Shown here: positions 25,201 through 34,524 of the stretch, piece after piece
Position numbering within the stretch: position 1 is the first letter of the stretch
Layout of the letters: every line of letters begins with the position of its first letter
Source: Linyphia triangularis
Lineage: Eukaryota; Arthropoda; Arachnida; Araneae; Linyphiidae
NCBI GenBank assembly: GCA_963978545.1
Contig: OZ021723.1
Span: forward strand, 44,221,069 to 44,285,068
Reading direction: 5' to 3'
Length of the DNA: 64,000 bases
Program-made: the position numbers and the translations under genes
The notes under the pieces: model-generated
Databases searched by the model: none
Told to the model about the DNA's origin: nothing
The model's input: only the letters and a program-made list of their open reading frames with translations

Positions 25201-28200
25201 ACCAGACGCAATATTATTTTCCTAGAGTCTTTTTCATTTAAGACCTTTTTTAAACAAAAATACAATATCATATTACATAGATATGTAGATAATTATGTCA
25301 TACGCATCTATAAGAAAAAATATCTTTGAATAAATATTTTCATAAGAAATTTTAATTTTCAACTAATTACATATTGTTAATATACAATAACTAATAATGC
25401 ATAAAAATAGCAATAACAATGTTTGTGGGATATAATTCTTACTATCCCTGTCCCTGAAATAAAATAGAAAGTGATGTTAATTGTGGTTGAAGGGTTATTC
25501 AACTAGAAAAACTATTTTGTTTTCTCTTGGAAGATATATATTTTTTTCCTTTTATGTCATTAAAGCAGAAATATTAGGCTGCTTTCTTCATCAAAAAGTA
25601 TATTATCTACGAATTTGTTTTTGCACATCCCTCGGCATTGTCCACAAATATTTGAGCATTGAAGTTCTGCTCTCCTGCAATCACACCTGCTACTCGAGTT
25701 GCAGTTTCTCTTACAGTTGCAAGGTATAATTTATAACAGTTCATCGGGCGAGGGAGGTAACATTGTAGGTTGAGGAACTAATTTGTCATTTAAGAGTTTT
25801 CATCCACATTTTGCAGCGTCTAGAACATTTCTTTTCCTTTGTTGTATTTGATGATAAACATGAAGTGAATGATGATGTACTGCAGCTGATGTTGGAGGGA
25901 GAGTTTCTAATTTAAAAGTGGTGGTTATTGCAGTTTTGGCTATACCTCTGCTGTACATGTATTTCCGTAACTCATCTAGTGTTACGCATTTTTGGCTTTT
26001 GTGAAGTGTTATCATGAACTTTTCTCCTGCTTCTATTTTATCACAATCTGTTTCAACCAAATTAAATATTTCTAGCGTTTTCTTTATTTGAAAATTTTCA
26101 GATAGGATACCCCTTTCCTTTATTATACAGTGCAGATGTTGTATCACATCCACTCATAAAATGGATGAAAAGTATATGGTTCTTCATATCCCCAATCTTT
26201 CTCTGTATACTTACAATTTTGAAATTTTTGATCCGACTTTCGATACAAGGAGCATAATGTTTGCTTTATTTGGAGTTCTAGCAACTAGCATTGTCAAAAT
26301 ATCACTATCTGTAGCAACAATTATCACCTTTCGTTTACATTTAGATTTTTCCAATGCAATGGCAACAGTTAAGGCATCAACATCTCCTACAGCTTCTTTC
26401 ACGCCCACTCCTTCCTTTTCAAGACAAATTTGTAGTTGTTGTATGAGCATGGTTTAATTGCCACTATTTGACTGAAAATCTTCATGTTTGCACGTAACCA
26501 TTTGTGTCATATACTATTATGTTCGCACATTCCCGTTTTTGTGCTCTTCGAATTTGGTCTTGTTCTTTAGTTGTAGGACCGCCATAACCTCAAAATATTT
26601 ATGTGATGAACACAAGGTGGGAGTAGCCAAAATAATGTTATCACTGTATCAGAAATTGAGACTGTATTTTTTAAAACTTTTCGAATATTAGTGGGGCAAA
26701 TATAACTTTTCCAACAAGCGACATGAACAATCAGACCACTTTTGAAAATTGCTTTCAAACAATTACTTAGTTGTGAGCTAGTAAGTCTTAAGTATTGCTG
26801 CAGCTTTTCTCCAATAGTCACAGTACCAGTATCTTTCAATGGGAATCTGCAGATTATACAATTTTCACAGTTCATTATTGTCTTTATGCACTAGTCTTTA
26901 AACAGGGTGTAATCTTAAGTTATATTTTAACTAGCAGTAGAAAAACCCAATGAAAAGGAAAAGAGCAATACTTTTCAATAAGCAATCAATAAATTGTCAC
27001 AACAAACAGCGATATCAGCGTTTAAAAAAAACAAAACCCGGACAATTGTGAAACTTTCTAAAACAATCCTGTTTCCCTCATTTCCGGTCAAAGGGACCCC
27101 CTGGTTCTTTCAGATTCCGCATGTTTTTTAATTCCACATGTTTTTTAAAAGGTGGGAGTAAAGGGTCATTACACCAATTTAGCCTATTGTGGCTAAATTG
27201 GTGTAGTGACCCTTCAATTCCGAATGGGAATAGTCTCATGTAATCCCAGACAATTGATAGTCAAATGAAAAGGGGAAAACTTGTATTACGTCACTGAAAC
27301 CCTTGCATATCTGCAACTATTTATCGCACAAGCAATATTTTTATATCTCTAGAAAGCTGAAAAAGAGCTGAATAGTTTTATGTCAAAGTGTAAATCATTT
27401 ATTATGCATGGTTTTTCGACTTCGACAGGCTTTTATCGATTTGTAAGTTAATGAATGATATCAAATTTATATTTAAATTAAAGTCCATTTATTTATCTTT
27501 CATTTGAGCTCTGTTTGGGATCAATGCGAATAGCCATTCGTGCATAACAGCTGCTCCAGCATTTCTCCAGCGCCCCACCACCTAAAAAGCCAGGAAGCCT
27601 AAGGGGGAGAGAAGGGGACTTTTTGTGGGTTGTTTAGGGCATCAAATAGAGCCACTCTATAAAATTTCAGCTCAATGAGAATTGTGCAAGGTTTGACCTA
27701 TTTTTGGCCTAGAATGACTGGGGTAACTGGTGTGACGTTAGCTCAAAGCAAAGATTCTACAGTTATATTTTTACTGAATTGAAACACATTCCTGCAATAT
27801 ATTTAATTTTTTAATTTATGCAGCTAATTAAAAGGATAATAAATGATCTTACAAAAATATATCAAGATAGATTTCTTTTTCAATTTATTTTCTGTAACAA
27901 GTTTCGTGTACGGGTTGATTTGAAAGAAGTCTGTTGAGTTATTAGAAAAATAGTTTTTACTGACTTAGAAATTTTTGCAGAAATTGTGTTCAGATACTAC
28001 ACACATCGGATGTTTAATGAATCTAGAAACTGCATTTTACAGTAATTTGAGGCACTAGGTTTATAATTTGTATAACCAATACTACATGGATGCATGGATA
28101 CATTTAAATACATGGATACATTTAAATATGATGGAAGTAAGATACATTTAAATATTTGTAAAATCTAAAACAATATTGAAACATAGCTACATAATATTTT

Positions 28201-29260
28201 AAACTATAAATAAGAGGAAACTTCAAGTACATCTCTTACTACTTAAATAATTACGGTTGCTAAATGGATGGCTTTGCAGAATACCAGGTAGGCGAAATGG
28301 TGCTCCTTTAAAGTGCATTTTAAAGTTTTTTATTTGCTCCCATAAAATGCATAAAACAGACAATGTTTGGAAATAGTTCTCTGTATAATGTGACCATACA
28401 TCCTGATTTTGGAAGTACAGTCCCGCTTTTCACCTTGCTGTCCTGCTGCCCGAATGTCCTGCCCAAGTCTTACCAATCAAAACAAAAGTGTTCTTCGTTA
28501 TAGTTTCATTAAACAAGAAAAACTAATAGACTAGGTAACTGTTGAAGTTTCTGGAGATAAGTGTTACTTGAAGGTTTTATCAATTTTCATCAGCACTGAA
28601 TTGAAATTGACAATATTATGAAAATTGTGGAATTCGTATTTAGTTTTCCGGGAACAACTGCTATTATTGAAAAGAAATTTTCTATTGTTAATAAAATGTG
28701 GACTTCTGAGAAAACACTACTTGTTGTGGATACTCTGAAATCTTTGTTAATAACTGAAATTAACTTTTCATATTCTTGTAGAGAGTTTATGGATTACCTA
28801 AAATGAAATAAAAATTGTTTAAACTCAATAGCCTTAAATGAGAAGTATATGTAAAGCATGGCTGAAAGTTAAATAAACATATTATGCATATATGTTGAAT
28901 AATGTATTTATAAAAAATGACCCCTTCCCCATTGGTCCTGATTTTTAGTCCGAAAAATCTAATCACATTATCTGTGTATCCCTTCCACTTTAGTAGAATG
29001 TATAACATATTAAGCTGATGACAACTAGTTTTATTTCAAGTTTAACACTTATATGCTTCTGTTTATAGATGTGGATGGAGGAAAATCCTGAAGGCCGTAA
29101 AACATGCCCTTCTTGCTCTGCCCCAATAGAGAAAGATGGCGGTTGTAATCATATGACCTGTTGGAAATGTCAATGCCATATGTGTTGGCTATGTCTTAAA
29201 GTTTTTTCCACTGGTGACCTTGTGTATAACCATCAGCCATTTTGCCCTAAGAAGGTCTAA
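6801..29260 (+). CDS. NYN nuclease - DEAH RNA helicase - RBR E3 ligase fusion protein (5 coding exons)
   Basis: Spliced CDS: 6801-13235, 17006-17200, 20862-21079, 23856-23934, 29069-29260; 7119 nt, 2372 residues, all junction phases agree. Residues 1-440 are disordered (RG-rich, then Q/N-rich, then acidic Ser-rich). About 449-595 is a NYN domain of MARF1 type: WDIEN (D454), KNAADSK (D522) and SGDSDF (D549, D551). About 608-695 looks like an RRM. The helicase core has Walker A AETGSGKST (967-975), DEAH (1063-1066), SAT (1095-1097) and QRRGRAGR (1266-1273), followed by HA2/OB-like sequence. About 1650-2140 contains KH/RRM-like segments. RING1 is 2169-2212, IBR 2253-2294, RING2 2322-2368 with catalytic-type Cys2335 in GGCNHM. 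From family knowledge it should cleave or remodel RNA and transfer ubiquitin. Animal databases often name such proteins 'DEAH12, chloroplastic-like' after plant proteins. Substrate and location are unknown. The start ATG is 6 nt after a splice acceptor, with A at -3. Confidence 0.93.
13551..14362. mobile_element. Long inverted-repeat (foldback) element in gene 1 intron 1
   Basis: Arms of about 260 bp, at roughly 13561-13817 and 14107-14362, are almost perfect reverse complements. Shared blocks include AGAAGAACCACCAACCTCAA, CATGATGAAAATTTTCAGCC and GTTCCGCTCCCAT. A 290-bp spacer separates them. In the gene 1 pre-mRNA this would fold into a long double-stranded stem. Open frames inside the arms mirror each other and have no known domain. 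Confidence 0.85.
14425..14812. repeat. Minisatellite, ~103-bp period, about 4 units
   Basis: The phrase CCTGGTACC-N(5)-ATATTCATAATTCTTCAA recurs with spacing of about 104, 100 and 110 bp. Each copy is followed by ACATGCCATATTTATCTT-like and GATAAACC(g/a)GAAGTGGTACC-like blocks. Confidence 0.75.
14975..15140 (-). mobile_element. tRNA-derived SINE S1, copy a
   Basis: On the minus strand it reads GGTGCCGGATTTGATCCCTG (B-box-like), then GATGTTCGTTGTGATTCGGA and CACGTTAAGCTGTGGGTCCC. This matches 45612-45775 and 47598-47752. The 5' tRNA-like part is truncated. Confidence 0.7.
16485..16884 (+). mobile_element. MITE family A, copy 2 (gene 1 intron 1)
   Basis: Left end is degraded (ACAATCCCACGGTCATTGAA). 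Right end is GAGTGGGAACCCTG. The internal order of blocks is the same as in copy 1. It ends 121 bp before the acceptor of exon B. Confidence 0.8.
17006..17200 (+). CDS. Gene 1 coding exon B: RING1 of the RBR module
   Basis: 65 codons, phase 0 at both ends, acceptor TTTTTTCAG and donor ATA/GTGAGT. It encodes a charged helix and then the RING1 ligands C2169-x2-C2172, C2186-x-H2188, C2191-x2-C2194 and C2209. The last ligand of the C-x2-C pair, C2212, is supplied by the next exon. The spacing fits RBR RING1 domains. Confidence 0.92.
18321..19417 (+). repeat. Interspersed repeat family B, copy 2, split by a MITE
   Basis: Homologous to 4762-5470: GAACAAATTGACCTGGGTTA, CCCCACCTCCGAAAATTCCT and GTTCCACACCCCTAGTTTC. 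It is interrupted at about 18568-18985 by MITE A copy 3. It lies in gene 1 intron 2. Confidence 0.75.
18595..18985 (+). mobile_element. MITE family A, copy 3, nested in repeat B
   Basis: Starts CAGGGTTCCCACTGTC and ends GATTTGAGTGGGAACATG. A second CAGGGTTCCCA sits 27 bp upstream at 18568, suggesting an earlier or partial insertion at the same point. Confidence 0.78.
19418..20861. other. Gene 1 intron 2, remaining sequence
   Basis: AT-rich, with poly-A and poly-T runs around 19495-19545. No gene or named repeat recognised. Confidence 0.5.
20862..21079 (+). CDS. Gene 1 coding exon C: end of RING1 and most of the IBR
   Basis: 218 nt, enters phase 0 and leaves in phase 2 at donor CA/GTAAGT. 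It supplies C2212, a linker helix typical of RBR proteins, and IBR ligands in the CPSPDC and CPLC motifs (C2253, C2258, C2273, C2276, C2281). The linker ends in the FV-x(n)-YCPSPDC pattern seen in IBR domains. Confidence 0.92.
22570..22899 (+). mobile_element. MITE family A, copy 4 (gene 1 intron 3)
   Basis: A shorter, more diverged copy: CAGGGTTCCTATGATCATTA at the left, GAGTTGGATCCCTG at the right, with about 70 bp missing in the middle relative to copy 1. Confidence 0.75.
23856..23934 (+). CDS. Gene 1 coding exon D: end of the IBR
   Basis: A 79-nt exon between TTTTAG and AAG/GTAAAA. It completes the split Gln codon and gives C2284, H2289 and C2294, closing the IBR pattern C-x4-C-x14-C-x2-C-x4-C-x2-C-x4-H-x4-C exactly. 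A following SLHQCCKEDNDYSLK segment links to RING2. Confidence 0.9.
25612..26875 (-). pseudogene. Broken transposon gene: Cys-rich N-domain, PIN/FEN1-like domain, Cys-rich tail
   Basis: Three consecutive minus-strand open pieces and a tail read as one decayed protein. 26875-26567: C6-x2-C9, GEK and VH-x2-C, resembling a small zinc-binding domain. 26450-26211: GDVDALTVAIALE and VIIVATDSDILTMLV, the paired acidic motifs of XPG/FEN1-type PIN nucleases. 26153-25800: LPPTSAAVHHHSLHVYHQIQ, a signature I recognise from many uncharacterised arthropod proteins. 25725-25612, partly in another frame: CNCKRNCN, CDCRR, CSNICGQC, a Cys-rich tail. Frameshifts and stops separate the parts. Family recognition is from memory. 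Confidence 0.65.
27162..27213. repeat. Near-perfect hairpin, 23-bp arms
   Basis: AGGGTCATTACACCAATTTA-GCC, loop TATTGT, then GGC-TAAATTGGTGTAGTGACCCT; one mismatch. It sits just inside the right arm of the 3-kb element. Confidence 0.85.
28385..28971 (+). mobile_element. Internally deleted hAT element remnant (gene 1 intron 4)
   Basis: Left end AATGTGACCATACATCCTGA and ACAGTCCCGC; the reverse complement of the right end gives AATGTGATTAGA. Flanks CTCTGTAT and ATCTGTGT match at 6 of 8 positions, consistent with a worn 8-bp target duplication. The ends resemble hAT elements that carry GTGACCATAC termini. Confidence 0.6.
28618..28806 (+). pseudogene. hAT transposase dimerisation-domain fragment
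   Basis: 62 residues with FSFPGTTAIIEKKFSIVNKM, WTSEK and VDTLKSLLITEINF. This follows the hAT C-terminal pattern P-x(4)-xE-xxFS-x(2)-N-x(2)-WT...L-x(3)-x-x-L. Only the domain end survives, and it ends at a stop. It lies inside the remnant 28385-28971. Confidence 0.7.
29069..29260 (+). CDS. Gene 1 final coding exon E: RING2 with catalytic cysteine
   Basis: 63 codons plus TAA, after acceptor TTTATAG. It contains MWMEENPEGRKTCPSC and then IEKDGGCNHMTC, the signature of RING2/Rcat in HHARI- and parkin-type ligases. C2335 is the expected thioester-forming residue. Zinc ligands are C2322, C2325, C2340, C2345, C2348, C2351, H2364 and C2368. The protein ends four residues after the last ligand, in PKKV. 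Confidence 0.93.
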   Translation: MWMEENPEGRKTCPSCSAPIEKDGGCNHMTCWKCQCHMCWLCLKVFSTGDLVYNHQPFCPKKV

Positions 29261-29409
29261 GTTTAAGATACTTGATACATTTTGGAACTTTAATTTTTCT
29301 TATTTTGTGTTTGTTTTATCTTCTGAATTTTTTATAAAGATGTAAGTGTTGAAAATTATGCATTTAGTGCTCCAATAATTTCATTAAATTAAAATTGAGT
29401 TTATATTAA

Positions 29410-29525
29410 CAGGGTTCTCACGGTTCTTAAAAGTCCTTAAGAATTACTTATTTTTGTAGGTCCTTATGAAAGTGTCTTTATAGTCCTTATTTTTCATACT
29501 AGATCCTTAATTTTGAATTTTGTTT
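29410..29525 (+). mobile_element. MITE family A, truncated relic
   Basis: CAGGGTTCTCACGGTTCTTA and repeated GTCCTTA blocks as in the left half of family A. The right half is not recognisable. It lies 150 bp after the gene 1 stop, so is probably in its 3'UTR. Confidence 0.5.
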
Positions 29526-29858
29526 TCTTAGATTTTTTTTTTTTAGCTAGCCGACATTTCATTTGTATATCCCTCTTCTACCAGTTTGAACCCTTCTTTT
29601 ATCGGTGGATCAGTTTTATCTTCAAAATTGCTTGGAATCGCCTTATTTCCAGGAAGATTGAATTTCCTTTTCTTCAATTATGATGGACTTTTTTTTTTGG
29701 AAATGATAGTTACAGTATTTAAATTTCTTATGAACACCAGTTACCTTACACAAATTCAACTAGCCTTCCCTTGTACCTCAAAGTATGTAAAGTTGGTAAT
29801 CCAGTTCTCACTACTTCTTCAACATTTATGCAGTAACACTTGCCATAGCATCTGTTAT

Positions 29859-29940
29859 TCTGGTCTTCACAGTTTCAATATCATAGAGAGAGTGTTTACC
29901 TGTTTACCTCCTGTTGGATATTGAAACCTTGAAGGCCAGA
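29859..29940. repeat. Small inverted repeat in probable gene 1 3'UTR
   Basis: TCTGGTCTTCACAGTTTCAA and, 50 bp on, the reverse complement of TCTGGCCTTCAAGGTTTCAA; about 24-bp arms with 3 mismatches. Confidence 0.7.
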
Positions 29941-30062
29941 ATAAAGGATATTGTGTAAATATAGAAGAACATGTAATGCAATTTGGATTTCCAACTTTAC
30001 ATCCTTCGAGTTACAAGAGGGACACAAGTTGAATTTGATCTTTTAACAATTTGTCTTTTTGT

Positions 30063-30068
30063 AATAAA
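30063..30068 (+). terminator. Candidate polyadenylation signal of gene 1
   Basis: AATAAA, 0.8 kb after the gene 1 stop, followed by a GT-rich stretch (GTGTCATTGACTGTTGTC). Many other AATAAA hexamers occur further on in this AT-rich DNA, so the 3'UTR could be longer. Confidence 0.35.
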
Positions 30069-30069
30069 A

Positions 30070-33000
30070 GAATGAGTGTCATTGACTGTTGTCAACTCAA
30101 ATTTTTTTTACATTATCATGGTATGCCGACCAAATTTACTATAATTGATAGGATGGTCTATTTTGGCCATAATAGGCTTACTTACTTCATATGGAGTACA
30201 TTAAAATAAACTTGGAAATATAATATAGGCTATTGTGTCTTCTAGAGAACTTTTAAAAGTGTTGTTGCTTAGAGTCGACACTAGGGATTGGTGGACTGCA
30301 GAAGTGAATTCTGAAAATTCTGGTACCTATTGCTAAAAAAAATTTTTTAGTACCAGTTTTATCCTTTTGTATTCTGCATAATTGCATCATTATAGCCTTC
30401 TGAAACAGACTGCATCCAGCAAAAGGAAAAAGAAGAAAAATAAAAACTTTGGAGAATTTGATAATCCTGGAAATATTGGGAATTTGTCAGAATTTTTTAA
30501 AAAAAATGCATATAACTAAGTGAATTTAATTTTTTTCATTTATTAGAGGTTTAAAAACAATTATTACAATTACAAACAATTGCATCTCATAAGACTAAGA
30601 AATTATATTTTCCTTCAAGAATCTTAAATATTAAAAAAATAATTAATGATTAAATTGTTTTTGTGCTATAAATTTTCTTAAATTTAGTTTTTAATGCTTT
30701 ATATCTGTTTATATTTGAATTTTTGTAAAAGTTCAAGTTATTGATAATTATTAGGAAAGTCAAATAGTTCCTCTCTGTGTTCCCTGTAGAAGAAAGGAAT
30801 GATTAATAATACATTTAAAAGTGCCTCCATTAATAATAAATATAATTAGTGGGATTTGACAAAACATTTCATAGTTGTATTTGGAATGTAATTGTATTTT
30901 TTCACTGAAGTATTAGTATTTTGTTTACTTAATGTTCGATTGATTCCAAAACTTGTTGCTTAAGTCTAAAATGAACTTGAATAATTTCGGAGAAACATTG
31001 CAGACTTAAAAATATTTTTGTGACTCACTTATTGGCCTTTCTATATTTTTTATTTTATATTACAATTTTGGAAGAATTGGTAAGTTGTATTTTTACAACT
31101 GTTAAAATATGTTGATTATGATGTATGAGTTATATTTAAAAATAAAATTTTTAATACAGTAGTTGTATTAAAATAGCATGTTTACCCATGCAGTTTGAAG
31201 TAAGATTATTAGAAAAATTGGAAGTAGTTGTAATATGTTCATATTTGTTTTAAAGTTATATGTAAAATGCGTATTAATTTCAATAATGGTTTAATCATTC
31301 AAAATAAAATAGCTTTATATTTTTAATGCAATATTAATAAAATATTGTAAGCCTACAGGACATTTAAAAGATAATCTAATTTATTATACTTTAAATATGT
31401 ATTTTAAAATGATATTTTAAATGAGCTTACTTCAGTAGCTAAAAATTTATTCTTGTGATTAAGTGAAAATGTTTTAGATTACAAGGAGATTTTTTTTAAA
31501 AACCTTGTTAATTGTTTTGTATTGGTCTGTGGATCAATGTTATTAACAATTTTATGTTATTTTTTAATAAGTTAATCCAATTTTTGCTTATAGTATAAGC
31601 ATATGGGATTACTTGATGAAGCTACTGGAATTTTTATTGCTTGAGTAGATTTCCAGTGTAAGCTTTAACTCTTATTTATATACAAAGCAAGCAATGGTTG
31701 GATTTTTTAGAATTAGAAATATTTTTTATCAAAGTATGAAAAGTATTTTATCACTTAATTTGTACTTCTTGTACATTAATTTAAAATTAAGTTTTGAAAT
31801 TCAAAGCCACAAATGAACTGTTGAAAAAATTTAGAACCTTTTAACTCACCAATATTTACTGTGTGAAAATTCATTTGTATAATCACAGTGGTTCAGTTGT
31901 AGCTCTTCCGAACTTCTTTTGTGTACATTCAATTTGTAGTCGTGATGGCTCAGTTTTGAAAAATCTGCTGGAAAAATCTGGTTTTATTCCCACTTGTAGT
32001 AGTATTCTTCAACATGAGACCCAGAATCTGCTCATGGGCTCTAAAAATGAGTAGTTGAAGAAATTCTGAAAAGTAAACAGCATATGAATCTAGTATTCAC
32101 CATAGTAGCCCATTATCTTGTCAGGGCTCAAATTGAATTGGAAGTCATGCCTGACCCTTTAGTTACATTAAGATTGCTTTTTTGTTTTATGTATACATAA
32201 AGTCTTGTGTTAACTTGGTGACGGATGTCAATTTAGGATTGTTATATTTTTAGAGATATAACTTGAGTAGAGATATCCTGAATGTCAATTTGAAAATACT
32301 CTGTGGCAATGAATAATTGACAATTCATGTTTTGATGTTTGAAGCAGGCATTTGGCCAGGACACTTCCTATTTGGACAGTACTGTAGGTCAAATATAAAT
32401 GGGTTTAAATGGAAAAAATGTTTAGCAATATAAATATATTGCTACGTTTAACTTTGTCCATTGTATTTGTTCCATATTGTCTAATGCAGTCTATGAGCAC
32501 ATATACTTGTTGCTAGATTTTATGCATCCATGGCCAAGCTGCTCAGCAAAGAGAGATGTTTTTATTTGTCATTTATACAACTTTTTATTTTGCTTTCCAC
32601 AACTTAATTTTGTTGATTGTGAATTTATTCTACAGTTACAAAACTGAGTATTGTGATAATATAGTTAATTAGTGGAGTTATTTAATGTATTATTTTATAT
32701 TAGTTTTCATAAAATTGTAAACATGAGTTATCTTGTAGTATTTTGAAAAGCTCTGTATGTAATATTGGATAATAATCAAATTGATTATTTTTTTATATCT
32801 TATTAACTTTTAAACACACCTTTATTTAATGCACTAATTCATTCTTGGCTATAAGTTCCAATTTGCATCATAATATAGTAGTGTTTGTTGGCCATATCTC
32901 TTATTAAGCTTGTTGACTAAAGATTCCTATCGATAGTTTGTTAATGATTCAATATTAAAATTAGAAGAAATATTTTGGAATACAATTATAACCAGTTTCT

Positions 33001-33478
33001 GTAAATTTAATCATCATGGATTAAGCCTAAAATGCATAGCATAAAGTAGTTTCACAGTATTTTAGTACTGTACTCTATAAATAATGATTCAGTAAAAAGT
33101 TTGAAATCACCAATCCAATTCAATAGACTTGTAAATAATATAACTGTTGTTTTTGGAAAACTTAGTTCTATTCCTTTTACTACATCTTCTTGTAAAGCAT
33201 TTCTGACATTTTATGATTGTTAAAAAATCTCTGTGTTAAAGTGGTAATTACTTTTTAACTCTACATACTTATTGGTAGTGTTTGGAGGAGATTTTGAATA
33301 ATAATCCAATTTACTAGTGTGTAGTGCAATATTTTATTTGTCAAGTCCAAAGCAATGGAATTTTAACAAGCTTTTGTATATTGTGCTACAAGGCTTCTAA
33401 CATGAAGACCTATTTTTGAATTAGTTTAGTAACTAGAGTCCTCCACTGTGGACATTGGATTTAGCTTATTTTTAATGA
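30070..33478. other. AT-rich intergenic or extended 3'UTR sequence
   Basis: No protein feature, RNA gene or repeat recognised in 3.4 kb. The + strand is noticeably T-rich. Confidence 0.5.
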
Positions 33479-34522
33479 CATAACTGATAGTCCGAGAGGC
33501 TACTACCAGCTTAGGTACCCCATTGAACGTTCTGAATTTTTTATAGAGTGTTGAGAAATGTTGGTAAATCATGAATCTACTAATCTGCCAGGACAAAAAT
33601 GTCCGAAATATTGAAAAATCGATTTTAAATTAGTTGAACTAATTCTGATTGCCAGTTATTCAGCATTCTTTTTTATGTGGTAACTCACTGTTCTTTAATT
33701 TTCAATGAGGAAGAGTGTAGATGAGATTTATTCTCTTGTGAAAAATCTTTCATCTTTTGAAAGTGAGTCAAGTCGACGATAAATATTATGTCACTGATGA
33801 CATAATATTTATTGCTAGTTTAACTGACTTTTAAAAGATAAAACAGGGTTCCCACGGTCATTAAAAGTGCTTAATATTTTTGAACTTGTTTTCAAGGCCT
33901 TGAAAGTGCTTGAAAATGCTTAGAGGTCCTTAAAAGTCCTTAATTTTTACAGATATTGTTCAACTGCAAAATTTATAAAAATACAACTCGGACTTGCTAT
34001 CCCCACATGACCGCCACTTTCTGCACCCTATCCGAATTTTCCGACATATTTGTATCACACATCCATCAACTTGTAACTTTTTTGGTAGAATATACTTTAG
34101 TAAAAATTTAAATATAGACATGTCTAAAAACAAATTTTCATAGGACCTTAAAAACATTAATTAGGTCCTTAAAAGTCATTGAAAAGTCCTTGATTTTCAT
34201 TCTTTGATTTGAGTGGGAACCCTGTAAAAGATCTTAGCACCAGGAATTACAAATCATCTGTAACCTTCTTAGTTGAACATTAAAGAGTTGTGGGTTACTA
34301 AATACAAAAGGATGTTCATTTTTTGGCTAGTTATGACATATTTAGTAATCAAATTTAGTTCAACTCATTCAAAGTCAATTTTTGAATAGTTGTGGTCATT
34401 TTTGCTCTGACAGACCAGTGGATTCGTGATCTATTAATATTTCTCTACTGTCTTAAAAAAATTCAGAATGATGTTTGATGGGGTATCTGAACTTGCAGTC
34501 GCTTCTCGGTCTATGAGACTTG
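33479..34522. mobile_element. Palindromic element, ~320-bp arms, split by MITE A
   Basis: Centre at AAATATTATGTCA-CTGA-TGACATAATATTT (33781-33810). Left arm 33479-33795 and right arm 33796-34522 are reverse complements if 33840-34232 is removed. Shared blocks: ACCCCAT near the ends, TTTAATTTTCAATG-type and AGAGAAATGTTGGTAAATCA-type sequence. A half copy lies at 60943-61261. Confidence 0.8.
33844..34224 (+). mobile_element. MITE family A, copy 5, with target duplication
   Basis: CAGGGTTCCCACGGTCATTA to GAGTGGGAACCCTG. TAAAAGAT occurs at 33832-33839 and 34225-34232, with four extra A between the left copy and CAGGG. The unoccupied partner arm of the host palindrome carries one CAAAAGAT at the equivalent place, confirming the 8-bp duplication and hence hAT-type insertion. 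Confidence 0.88.
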
Positions 34523-34524
34523 AA

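Larger units (their letters stand above)
24660..27730 (-). mobile_element. 3-kb long-terminal-inverted-repeat transposon with a PIN-like gene (gene 1 intron 4)
   Basis: Arms of about 430 bp (roughly 24676-25130 and 27295-27712) are reverse complements at clearly recognisable identity. Shared blocks include CTATTTATCGCACAA, CAATGAGCTGAAATTTT-type sequence, AACCCACAAAAAGTCCCC and TCATTCTAG near the tips. The interior carries a decayed minus-strand gene (25612-26875) and a hairpin (27162-27213). I could not identify a target duplication or assign a superfamily. Confidence 0.75.
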
